From NCBI GenBank assembly GCA_050181465.1, contig JBFXDD010000052.1, forward strand, positions 1-25,684: DNA of 25,684 bases, written 5' to 3'. This document shows positions 14,576 through 22,270 of this stretch, piece by piece (positions within the stretch are counted from its first letter, which is position 1; every line of letters begins with the position of its first letter). Source of the DNA: JACRLW01 sp050181465. Its GTDB lineage: Bacteria; Planctomycetota; UBA1135; UBA2386. The translations under genes and the position numbers were made by a program. The notes below the pieces were generated by a model. The model searched no databases, was not told the DNA's origin, and saw nothing but the letters and a program-made list of their open reading frames with translations.

Positions 14576-16897
14576 ATGTCCCGACTCACCCCTTCCCTCC
14601 TGCTTCTCCTCTCACTCTCCCTACTGCCTGCGGCCATGCCGGCGCAGGATCTCGGTATCGCCGAGAGCCTGCCGATCCATGAACTGCGGCACGACGACGC
14701 TCCACCGCAGGTCTGGGCCGCCGGCGGCAACTACAAGGTGAGTTTTCACGACGGGATGACCTTCATTCCCTACCTGGGGAGTGACTACCCGCACAACCAG
14801 CCCTTCGGTTGGCGGACGGTCGCGGTCACCGTGGGCGAGCAGAACCTGCTCGTCGACGGTGACCGCGCGGTGCTTTGGCATCGCGACTTCCGCGCCGAGT
14901 ATCGCTTCGCGAACGTCATCGAAGCGTACGACGTGCGCCCCGAGGGGCTCGAGCAGACCTTCGTGCTGAAGCATCGGCCCGCTTCTCCCGGCGCTCTGCG
15001 CATCCGCGGCGCAGTGGCGACTGCCTTGCGCGCCGTCGAGGCAGTCCCGGCGCAGCAGAAACTGGAGTTCGCCGACGCTCAGGGCCGCAAGATCCTCAAC
15101 TACGGTGAGGCGACCGCGATCGATGCGAACGGCCGCCACTTCCCGGTCACCAGTGCCTGGCGCGACGGTGTCATCGAACTGGAACTGGACGCTGCCTCCA
15201 TGGCGGTTGCCGAGTTCCCGCTCGTCGTGGACCCGCTTCTGACGCGCACCTTCGAGGTCGGATACCTCCTCGGTATCAGCTACCTCGATCTCGACTTCGC
15301 TACCGCCGAGGGTCAAGGTGCGAATCGCCACTTCGTCGTCAGTTCGTTCCCGATCTCCGGCACGGACAGTGACGTTCGTTGCACGTCGCGGAGTCTGCCC
15401 AACGCCGCGTCCACGAGCCTCTTCTATGACATCTCGACGGAGGACAGTCGAAACGTGAGCTGTGCTTATGTGGCCGGCACGGATCGGTGGGTTCTCGCGT
15501 GGGACGCTCGAGACGGATTCGGAACCCGGCGCATTCGCGCCCACGTGCACGCGGTGACCGATCTGAACCTTCGCACCAACACGACGTCGTTCATCAACCT
15601 GTCCGGAGTGCACGACTGGCGACCTGATGTCGGTGGAACGATCGGCGGAAGTGGGCCCCACGCGTTCGTCGTCTTCCAGCGCGAGACCACCGGCGGCAGC
15701 TTCTCCGAGACCGCGAACTCGGAAGTCGTCGGCGCGCTACTCGATACCTCGACCACGAACGGAACCTGGAACGCGCGAGTGAACATTGCCGGTGGCGGCA
15801 CCGTCGATGCTGAGCGACCGGCAGTGAATCAACAGGCGGAAGGCGGCAGCAGCGGGACTTGGTTCTGCGTGCACCAGGCGTACAACAGCTCGATCGTCAA
15901 CGACGACTGGGATCTGGTCGGGCGACGGATCGATGCCACGGGTGCTCTGCTGGGCGGCAGTTGGGTCAGTGACTTGGCAAGCGGAGGTGGATCCCTACAC
16001 CAGGTGGGAGCGCAAGTTGCAGGATCCTTCGGACGTTACGCGGTTGCGTTCACTACCGTCGAAACGAGCGTCGGCAAGACGTCATCTGTGCGCGGTCGCG
16101 ACATCTGGATCGAGTGCCTGGACTGGAGTGCGAACTCCTCGATTCCAAGTACTGCCGGCAACCGCACTCCCAGGCTGCTGCAGCACGAGAGCGCTCGCAC
16201 ACTGGAAGCGACTGGAATCGCTTTCGATCACCAGACTCGATCGCACTGGGCTCCCGCGTGGCGTGACCACTCTGCGACATCCAACACCGCCTATGTCACC
16301 AGATGCGGCTTTCAGGGCGACATGCTCGAGCCACGCTTGCCGGTCTACACCGCACTCGCGGGACAGACGCTGAGCGAGCTTCCCGTGAACTTCATGTCAG
16401 TCCAGGGAGCGTTCCGCCTTCACTATGGGTGGTTCGACGCGAGTGAGATCAACTTCTACAACCAGGCGCTCGCGCATCCATCGGGCGCGGTGATCCAGAA
16501 CGAGGGAACGGCCTGCAGTCCGACGACGATCCAGTGGTTCGGGTCAGCGCCGTCGAACTTCGCCTGGAAGAATGCGCTGATCGGCAATCGCCAAGTGGAT
16601 CTCGCGGTGAGCGGTGCCGCTGCCACGGATACGCACATCGTGTTCATGGCACTGTCTGCGACGAACGTCCCGATGCCGTTCAGCTTCATCACGCCCGGTT
16701 GCACACAGCTCGTTCCGCTCAGTGGCGCCGGAGCGCTCGGCAACCTGCCGATCCGCGTCGGTGCGCAGGCGATCTGGTCGTTCCCTCTCGTCGAGTCCCT
16801 CGCCGGTGCGGATCTCTACTTCCAGGACTGGATCTTCCATTCGGGCACGAACACGTTCTCGGCTACGGATAGGCTGTTCGTGCGCCTCGCGCGTTGA
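14576..16897 (+). CDS. Large secreted protein of unknown function
   Basis: A 773-residue exported protein. The signal peptide is MSRLTPSLLLLLSLSLLPAA followed by MPAQ. Residues about 30-240 form one domain (YKVSFHDGMTFIPYLGSDYP, then beta-rich, ending FPLVVDPLLTRTFEVGYL). Residues about 240-630 are a long repeat-poor beta region with patterns such as GTDRWVLAWDARDGF, PHAFVVFQRETTGG and RYAVAFTTVETSVG, as in beta-propeller-like surface proteins. The last about 130 residues (from NEGTACSPTTIQWFG to SATDRLFVRLAR) resemble a C-terminal domain seen at the ends of many secreted planctomycete proteins, perhaps a sorting or surface domain. I chose ATG 14576 because the signal peptide begins there; ATG 14528 is in frame but would precede it with 16 polar residues. 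No enzyme motif was recognised. Confidence 0.75.
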   Translation: MSRLTPSLLLLLSLSLLPAAMPAQDLGIAESLPIHELRHDDAPPQVWAAGGNYKVSFHDGMTFIPYLGSDYPHNQPFGWRTVAVTVGEQNLLVDGDRAVLWHRDFRAEYRFANVIEAYDVRPEGLEQTFVLKHRPASPGALRIRGAVATALRAVEAVPAQQKLEFADAQGRKILNYGEATAIDANGRHFPVTSAWRDGVIELELDAASMAVAEFPLVVDPLLTRTFEVGYLLGISYLDLDFATAEGQGANRHFVVSSFPISGTDSDVRCTSRSLPNAASTSLFYDISTEDSRNVSCAYVAGTDRWVLAWDARDGFGTRRIRAHVHAVTDLNLRTNTTSFINLSGVHDWRPDVGGTIGGSGPHAFVVFQRETTGGSFSETANSEVVGALLDTSTTNGTWNARVNIAGGGTVDAERPAVNQQAEGGSSGTWFCVHQAYNSSIVNDDWDLVGRRIDATGALLGGSWVSDLASGGGSLHQVGAQVAGSFGRYAVAFTTVETSVGKTSSVRGRDIWIECLDWSANSSIPSTAGNRTPRLLQHESARTLEATGIAFDHQTRSHWAPAWRDHSATSNTAYVTRCGFQGDMLEPRLPVYTALAGQTLSELPVNFMSVQGAFRLHYGWFDASEINFYNQALAHPSGAVIQNEGTACSPTTIQWFGSAPSNFAWKNALIGNRQVDLAVSGAAATDTHIVFMALSATNVPMPFSFITPGCTQLVPLSGAGALGNLPIRVGAQAIWSFPLVESLAGADLYFQDWIFHSGTNTFSATDRLFVRLAR

Positions 16898-16921
16898 TCG
16901 CGACGCGCCGGGCGGGCGATC
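16896..16921. terminator. Weak bidirectional stem-loop between convergent genes
   Basis: GATCGC (16896-16901) pairs with GCGATC (16916-16921) around a GC-rich 14-nt loop in the 32-base gap between two convergent stop codons. Position favours a terminator, but the stem is only 6 bp and there is no clear T-run. Confidence 0.25.
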
Positions 16922-16929
16922 GTTCGGCG

Positions 16930-17592
16930 TCAGCGAAACGCGAGCGCGATCGCGTGGAGCACTTCGACATACGCGTTGCTCCACGCTCGAGCGCGGAAGA
17001 ATGCGGTGGGCGTCGACGGGTCGCCGACGAACGGGCGCATCACCCACGCCATCTGGATGGCGACGAACACGTAGATCAGCACCCACGCGATCCGCGTGAG
17101 GCGGTGACGACGATCGCGCGCGACCAACCGTTCGTAGTGGCGCGTCATGGTGACGTGCGCGGCCGCGGTCGCGAGCGCGAACATGAGCCCGTTCTGGAGC
17201 GTGGCGATGGGATACTCGTCACTCGAGACGTAGACCAGCGCCGTCAGCGGAGCGAGTGATGCGAGAGCGATGCCGAAGGTTGCCTGGCTCGCGAGCACGC
17301 CGCGAACCGCTTCGCCGAACTGTTCGCGCAAGCCGAGCACGCCGTGGATCGCGAAGAAGCTCGGTAGACAGATCAGGGTCGTCGCGCCGAGCAAGAGCGG
17401 AACCTTGATCGCGGAGTACAGCATCTGGAGCGGTCGCAGACCGAAGGCGCCGAGAACCAAGCCGTACGCCGCGCTGGAGACGACCAGCAATGCGATCAGC
17501 GATCTGACCTCGACCGGTACTCCCGGTGCGAAGCGGCCGCGCGAACGCAACAGGTCGTCCGTGGCCGTCGACAGGTGTCCGGCCGCATTCAT
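16930..17592 (-). CDS. Multi-pass membrane protein, paralogue B of a tandem pair
   Basis: A 220-residue integral membrane protein with about five or six hydrophobic segments. Function unknown. Its core (ALKVPLL-type: SAIKVPLLLGATTLICLPSF; then LAPLTALVYVSSDEYPIATL) and its C-terminus (AWVLIYVFVAIQMAWVMRPF then VGDPSTPTAFFRAR) match the neighbouring gene, so the two are paralogues. The motif W(V/I)(M/L)RPF(V/I)G-P at the end is striking and may lie at a membrane interface. The ATG at 17592 overlaps the stop of the upstream paralogue (ATGA), so they are coupled. I recall similar proteins being labelled 'actin-binding WH2 domain-containing' in databases; nothing here supports actin binding. Confidence 0.75.
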   Translation of the reverse strand: MNAAGHLSTATDDLLRSRGRFAPGVPVEVRSLIALLVVSSAAYGLVLGAFGLRPLQMLYSAIKVPLLLGATTLICLPSFFAIHGVLGLREQFGEAVRGVLASQATFGIALASLAPLTALVYVSSDEYPIATLQNGLMFALATAAAHVTMTRHYERLVARDRRHRLTRIAWVLIYVFVAIQMAWVMRPFVGDPSTPTAFFRARAWSNAYVEVLHAIALAFR

Positions 17593-18347
17593 CGGAAGAG
17601 CTGCTGGAGCGCGGTCCACACGCCACCGAAGAAGCTCGAGTCTCGCTCGCGGAACAGCGTGAACGGTAGATCCGGTGAGCCGATGAACGGCCGGAGGATC
17701 CAGCCCATCTGCGCACCGACGATCGAATAGATGACCAGCCAGGCCGCGAAGATGCGCTGTGACTTGACCACATCTCGCCTCGGTGCGTGCTCCGATTGCG
17801 GCATTGGCGTCGGTGAGGCTTCGAGGGACGTGTCGGTCGCCGTCGCCGTCGTCGCCGTTGTCGGCGGCGGCTGGAGCGCTGTCGAGGAAGCTCCCTCGAA
17901 CATATTGGCGGTGGCACGCTCGAGGAGTCGAAGTCCCGCGAAGCCGCCGGCAGCGAAGAACACGACGTTGAGCAGCACCATGAAGGGATAGCTCTCCGTG
18001 CTCAGCGTGAAGAAGCCGGTCACCGGCCCGAAGCTCGCGAGCAGCGCGAGATGGACGGCGATCGCGACCAGGAGCAACCGCAGTGTCTGGAGGAATCGCA
18101 ACCGCGAACCGGCCAGCGCCGAGACCACGTAGAGCGAGGGGACGGTCACGACGAGCGTCAGGAGGAACAGCAACGGCACCTTCAACGCACTCGTGAGGAT
18201 CTGAAGCCACGCCGCATTCTCGCTGCGAAGCGCGCCGTAGAGTCCCATGAAGACGCCGTAAGTCGCGCCCAGGAGCAGGCAGATGCGGATCGTCGTCCGC
18301 ACCGGCAGGTCGATGCGCCCCGCGCGGAGCGAGGCCTGGTCGGTGAA
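17589..18347 (-). CDS. Multi-pass membrane protein, paralogue A (5' end in assembly gap)
   Basis: The C-terminal 252 residues are visible; the start codon is lost in the run of N. Hydrophobic segments include ICLLLGATYGVFMGLYGAL, ALKVPLLFLLTLVVTVPSL and LVIYSIVGAQMGWILRPFIG. The core and C-terminus match paralogue B, with the shared RPF(I/V)G-P motif. Unlike B it carries a linker of about 35 residues rich in Thr, Pro and Ala (TTATTATATD), encoded by GTC/GCC repeats at about 17836-17870, between the last two segments. The pair is co-oriented and overlapping, so the products may work as a heteromer. Probable start codon and promoter lie inside 18348-18447. Confidence 0.7.
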   Translation of the reverse strand, partial: FTDQASLRAGRIDLPVRTTIRICLLLGATYGVFMGLYGALRSENAAWLQILTSALKVPLLFLLTLVVTVPSLYVVSALAGSRLRFLQTLRLLLVAIAVHLALLASFGPVTGFFTLSTESYPFMVLLNVVFFAAGGFAGLRLLERATANMFEGASSTALQPPPTTATTATATDTSLEASPTPMPQSEHAPRRDVVKSQRIFAAWLVIYSIVGAQMGWILRPFIGSPDLPFTLFRERDSSFFGGVWTALQQLFR

Positions 18348-18447
18348 NNNNNNNNNNNNNNNNNNNNNNNNNNNNNNNNNNNNNNNNNNNNNNNNNNNNN
18401 NNNNNNNNNNNNNNNNNNNNNNNNNNNNNNNNNNNNNNNNNNNNNNN
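18348..18447. other. Assembly gap (100 N)
   Basis: Exactly 100 unknown bases, the conventional size for a gap of unknown length. It begins inside a minus-strand gene and ends inside the third foldback element. The true gap should hold the start of that gene, its promoter and about 118 bp of the element if it is full length. A strongly self-pairing, multi-copy repeat is a natural reason for the break. Confidence 0.95.
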
Positions 18448-18513
18448 CGTAGCGACGCGGCCGGGCGCGAGTTGTGGCGATCGCAGCAGACGATCACGGA
18501 GTGTCCGGGCTAG
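18448..18513 (+). mobile_element. Foldback element copy 3, right end only
   Basis: These 66 bases align without gaps to 341-406 of copy 1 with 6 differences (91% identity) and end in the same GTCCGGGCTAG. The left part is hidden in the gap. It lies between the divergent paralogue A and recN genes and ends 4 nt before a GTG and 24 nt before the ATG of recN, so the recN promoter is either in the element or beyond it. Confidence 0.8.
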
Positions 18514-18537
18514 ATTGTGGCGCCCATCGCGCTCGCC

Positions 18538-20268
18538 ATGCTTCTCGCTCTGACCATCCGCGACCTCGCCCTGATCGCCGCCGGAGAACTGCGTTTCGAT
18601 CGCGGCCTCAACGTGTTGTCGGGAGTGACCGGCGGCGGCAAGTCGCTGGTCATCACGGCGCTGAAGGTCTTGCGGGGTGAGAAGGTGAGCGGCGACTTGG
18701 TTCGGCACGGTGCGGAGGAACTGCGGGTCGACGGCGAGTTCCGGATCGGCAGCGGCGCTCGCTGGGAGCCGGTGCGACAACGTCTGCAATCTCTGTGCGG
18801 GCAGTTGCCGGAAGACGGGACTTTGATCCTGTCGCGACTCGTCGACTCGCGCGGCCGCAGTTCGGTTCGGATCGATGGGCGACCGGCCACGCTGCGCGAT
18901 TTGCGCGATCTCGGCGAGCACTTGATCGAGATCCACGGCCAGGGTGAGAGTCGAGCGCTCATGCGACCGGAGGCTCAAGCCGAGGCGGTCGACGCATTCG
19001 GCGGCACCGCTGAACTTCGCCGGAACTTCGCCGGGGCGCTGTCGGCAGCCCGACAGGCTCAGGCGGAATGCGCGGAGATGGCGGCGAGCGAGCGTGATCG
19101 ATTGGCGCGGATGGAATTCCTGCGCTTCCAACTCGCTGAGTTGTCGGCGATCGGTGCCCGCGCCGGCGAACTGGCCGAACTCGAGGCCGAGCATCAACTG
19201 CTCGCCAATCTCGACCGTCTGCGGGCGGGTCTCTCGACCTCCCTCGATGCCTTGACCGAGGGCGAACCGAGTGCCGGAGTTCTGCTCGCTCGTGCGAGTC
19301 GCGCCCTGCTCGACGCCGCGCGGATCGATCGGCGCCTCGAGGCCGCGGCCGAGCTCGTCGGCGAGGCCGAGACCCAGGTCGCGGAGGCGGCCCGGCTCGT
19401 CGAGTCGCGCTCAGCCGACCTCGATCTCGACCCGGCGCGACTCTCGGCCGTCGACGATCGACTCGCCACCCTGCGTCGGGCGCTCGCGCGATTCGGCCCC
19501 AGCGAAGCCGACCTGCTCGCCCGGGAAGCCGCCGCCCGCGCGGAACTGGACCGTTTCGAGGCGGAGTCCCGCTCGCCACAGGAGCTGGAGACCGCCTTCG
19601 GCGAGGCGCTGGCGGCCCTGGCTGCCGCGGGCCGCAAGTTGGTCCGCGCTCGTCGGAAAGTCGCAGCACCTTTCGTCGCTTCGATCGAACGCGAGCTCGC
19701 CGACTTGGGCATGGCCGACACGCGGATCGAGCTGCGTTTCGATGCCGAGATCGAAGCGTCCCCGCGGCTGCTCGAGACGGCGACCGAACACGGGCCCGGA
19801 CCCTTGGATCTCGCGGTGCGGATCAATCCGGGCGAGCCGTTCACACTGATGCGCGAGACCGCGTCCGGCGGTGAGGCGGCGCGCATCGTCCTGGCGATCA
19901 AGAAGTGCCTCGCCGACCAGGACCGCGTGCCCTTCGTGGTCTTCGACGAGATCGACGCGGAGATCGGCGGGCGGCTGGGGTTGGAGGTCGGCCGCAAGCT
20001 GCGCGACGTCGCCCGTGATCATCAGGTCCTGATCGTCACGCACTTGCCGCAGGTCGCCGCCTTTGCCGACGCACATCACAAAGTCGAGAAGTCGGTGCGA
20101 GACGGCCGGACCTACTCGACCCTGGTGCGGCTCGACCGCGCGCGTTCGGAGCAAGAACTGGCGGCGATGGCGGTCGGGGAGGGTGCTGATTCCGAGGCGC
20201 TCGCCGAAGCGAGACGCTTGGTATTGCGCGCCCGCGGGGCGACGAGCGGCGAAAGCGAGCAGGCGTAG
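18538..20268 (+). CDS. recN: DNA repair ATPase RecN
   Basis: SMC-like ATPase acting in recombinational repair of double-strand breaks, cytosolic. The 576-residue length fits the family. The N-terminus MLLALTIRDLALI matches the usual RecN start, which is why I choose ATG 18538 over GTG 18517. Walker A is G29-VTGGGKS36 (most RecN have GETGAGKS). A coiled-coil region spans about residues 150-400, rich in Ala/Glu/Arg (RAGELAELEAEHQ, LARFGPSEADLLAREAAA). The C-terminal ATPase half has signature ASGGEAARIVLAIK (442-455), Walker B PFVVFDEIDAEIGG with D470-E471, and the switch VLIVTHLPQVAAFAD. It is followed 53 nt later by manA and may head that operon. Confidence 0.95.
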   Translation: MLLALTIRDLALIAAGELRFDRGLNVLSGVTGGGKSLVITALKVLRGEKVSGDLVRHGAEELRVDGEFRIGSGARWEPVRQRLQSLCGQLPEDGTLILSRLVDSRGRSSVRIDGRPATLRDLRDLGEHLIEIHGQGESRALMRPEAQAEAVDAFGGTAELRRNFAGALSAARQAQAECAEMAASERDRLARMEFLRFQLAELSAIGARAGELAELEAEHQLLANLDRLRAGLSTSLDALTEGEPSAGVLLARASRALLDAARIDRRLEAAAELVGEAETQVAEAARLVESRSADLDLDPARLSAVDDRLATLRRALARFGPSEADLLAREAAARAELDRFEAESRSPQELETAFGEALAALAAAGRKLVRARRKVAAPFVASIERELADLGMADTRIELRFDAEIEASPRLLETATEHGPGPLDLAVRINPGEPFTLMRETASGGEAARIVLAIKKCLADQDRVPFVVFDEIDAEIGGRLGLEVGRKLRDVARDHQVLIVTHLPQVAAFADAHHKVEKSVRDGRTYSTLVRLDRARSEQELAAMAVGEGADSEALAEARRLVLRARGATSGESEQA

Positions 20269-20321
20269 CGCTGGCCGCGCTTGCCCGCCGTCGATACAAG
20301 GGCCGGATTCCAAACGCCTCG

Positions 20322-21299
20322 ATGCCCGAACTGCGCCCTGTCGTCCTCCGCCGCAAGCTCCTGCCCAAAGTCTGGGGCGGGCGCAACCTCGCCGATCGCT
20401 TGGGCATGACCCTGCCCGCCGGCGAGGCCATCGGTGAGAGTTGGGAGTTGTTCGACCGCGACGGCGAGAGCAGCACGTTTCGCGACGGCAGCGACGGCGA
20501 TCTTGGCGCGCTGCTTCGCAAGCACGATCGTGAGTTGCTGGGCTCCCGCGTGACGCCCGGTTACGGCGGTCGATTTCCGTTGCTGCTGAAGTTCATCGAC
20601 GCCAGCGACTGGTTGTCGGTGCAGGTGCATCCGGGGCCGGAACAGGGCAAGCGTCACGGCGATGGTCCGAAGAACGAGGCCTGGCTGGTCCTGCACGCCG
20701 GTCCTCGTGCCAAGATCGCGCGCGGTTTTCGTCCTGGCACCACGCGCGCGGAGGCGGAAGCCGCGGTGCTCGAAGGCAAGGCCGTCGAGTCGCTGCTCCA
20801 TTACATGGTGCCGAAGGCGGGAGACGTCATCTCGATTCCTGCCGGCGTCGTGCACGCCATCGGACCCGACGTCGTGCTGTTCGAGATCCAGCAGAACTCC
20901 GACATCACGTTCCGCATCTGGGATTGGGGGCGAGATCGCCCGATGCACCGACGAGAGGCGATCGAAGCGATGCGCGTGGGTGACGAGGGTGAGCCGACCG
21001 TGCAGCCGGAACGCATCGACGGCCACGGCGAGTGGCTGTTGCGCACGCCGCACTTTCGTGCACGTCGGTTGCGGCTCGAGTCGCCGGCGACGATCGGCAC
21101 CGAGGGTAGCTTCAAGGTGCTGACCATGCTTTCGGGTATGGCCGCGGTCGGTTGGCGCAGTGGGGGACAGGACCCACCGTTGCCGGTGCGGGCGTTCGAG
21201 TCCGTGTTGATTCCGGCGAGCATTCCGGCGGTGTTCGTGTCGCCGATCGGGCCGATGGAATTCCTTTGGATGGATGGCGAGAGCGAGGGGCGGAACTGA
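20322..21299 (+). CDS. manA: Mannose-6-phosphate isomerase, class I
   Basis: Zinc-dependent cupin enzyme interconverting mannose-6-phosphate and fructose-6-phosphate, cytosolic, feeding GDP-mannose and glycan synthesis or mannose catabolism. The 325-residue length is typical of the short bacterial type. Metal ligands are visible: Q101 and H103 in WLSVQVHPG, E119 in GPKNEAW, H178 in IPAGVVHAIG. R198 in TFRIWDWGR is the conserved catalytic Arg. The N-terminus (LLPKVWGGRNLADRLG, then GESWELFD) is also standard. The stop overlaps the next start by one base (TGATG), so translation is likely coupled. Confidence 0.94.
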   Translation: MPELRPVVLRRKLLPKVWGGRNLADRLGMTLPAGEAIGESWELFDRDGESSTFRDGSDGDLGALLRKHDRELLGSRVTPGYGGRFPLLLKFIDASDWLSVQVHPGPEQGKRHGDGPKNEAWLVLHAGPRAKIARGFRPGTTRAEAEAAVLEGKAVESLLHYMVPKAGDVISIPAGVVHAIGPDVVLFEIQQNSDITFRIWDWGRDRPMHRREAIEAMRVGDEGEPTVQPERIDGHGEWLLRTPHFRARRLRLESPATIGTEGSFKVLTMLSGMAAVGWRSGGQDPPLPVRAFESVLIPASIPAVFVSPIGPMEFLWMDGESEGRN

Positions 21300-22270
21300 T
21301 GGCACAGAAGCGTGGATCGAAGAAAGGCCCATCGCGCGCGGGGCGCGACGCACCAAGGTCGAATCGCGGTGGCGGTGCGCGCAGTCGCCCGGATGTTCGG
21401 GTTCGCGGACCCGTTCGACCTCGCAAGAGCCCGCCGAAGAAGCGGGCCGTCAAGGTCACTCCCATCGAGTCGGCTCCGGTGCCGGGAGACGAGAAGATGC
21501 GGCTCAACCGCTTTCTCGCGGCATCCGGTGTGTGCAGTCGTCGCGCCGCCGATGAGGTGATCGCCAGCGGAAGTGTCGAGGTGAACGGCGAGATCGTGGT
21601 CGAACTCGGCACCCGGATCGACCCTCTGGTCGACGACGTGCGGGTGGACGGCAAGCGCATCCAACAGGAGCGGCCGGTCTACGTGCTCTTCAACAAGCCG
21701 AAGGACGTCGTGTGCACGAACGCTGCGAACGAGCAGCGCCGTCGGGTGATCGACTTCCTGCCGCAGGTGAAGGGGCGGGTCTATACCGTCGGTCGGCTCG
21801 ACACGGAGTCGGAGGGCCTGATCTTGGTCACCAACGACGGGGACTTCGCCCAGCGCGTCGCGCATCCGCGGCACGGTCTCGCCAAGACCTATGCCGTCCT
21901 GGTCCAGGGCCGTGTCGAGAACACGGCGATCGAGAAAGTGCGCGGCGGCGTCTGGCTGAGCGAGGGCAAGACGAGCGGTGCTCGGATCGTCGTGGAGCGG
22001 CGCGGTCGCGATCGCACCTACTTGAAGGTCTCTCTCAAGGAAGGTCGCAACCGCGAGATCCGCCGCATGTTCGCGAAGATCGATCATCCGGTCATCTCGC
22101 TGAAGCGCGTTCGGATCGGTCCCCTGTCTCTGCATGGACTTGGTTCGGGGCGCTGGCGGTTCCTACGCACCGACGAAGTACAAGCACTGCTGTCGATCAC
22201 GAGCGATGTCGACACGGATCGCAGCGGTGAACTCCACGGCGGTGGTCAGCGCGGCGGAGGCGAGGAATGA
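21299..22270 (+). CDS. rRNA pseudouridine synthase, RsuA/RluB family
   Basis: Isomerises a uridine in ribosomal RNA to pseudouridine. Residues about 1-65 are a disordered, Arg/Lys/Gly/Pro-rich tail. An S4 RNA-binding domain follows (MRLNRFLAASGVCSRRAADE, 67-115), then the catalytic domain: VYVLFNKPKDVVCT, the catalytic Asp D168 in VGRLDTESEGLIL, TNDGDFAQRVAHPRHG, KTYAVLV, and the C-terminal EGRNREIRRMF. Whether it modifies 23S (RluB-like) or 16S rRNA (RsuA-like) cannot be settled here; the EGRNREIRRMF and LDTESEGL forms favour the RluB side. It overlaps manA by one base and the first M16 gene by 4 nt. The 323-residue start at 21299 is well supported by that coupling. Confidence 0.93.
   Translation: MAQKRGSKKGPSRAGRDAPRSNRGGGARSRPDVRVRGPVRPRKSPPKKRAVKVTPIESAPVPGDEKMRLNRFLAASGVCSRRAADEVIASGSVEVNGEIVVELGTRIDPLVDDVRVDGKRIQQERPVYVLFNKPKDVVCTNAANEQRRRVIDFLPQVKGRVYTVGRLDTESEGLILVTNDGDFAQRVAHPRHGLAKTYAVLVQGRVENTAIEKVRGGVWLSEGKTSGARIVVERRGRDRTYLKVSLKEGRNREIRRMFAKIDHPVISLKRVRIGPLSLHGLGSGRWRFLRTDEVQALLSITSDVDTDRSGELHGGGQRGGGEE

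Noticed and set aside
16930..18347. Annotation of the membrane paralogues as actin-binding WH2 proteins
   Set aside because: I recall this label for related database entries, but the sequences are multi-pass membrane proteins and no WH2-like amphipathic motif is apparent.
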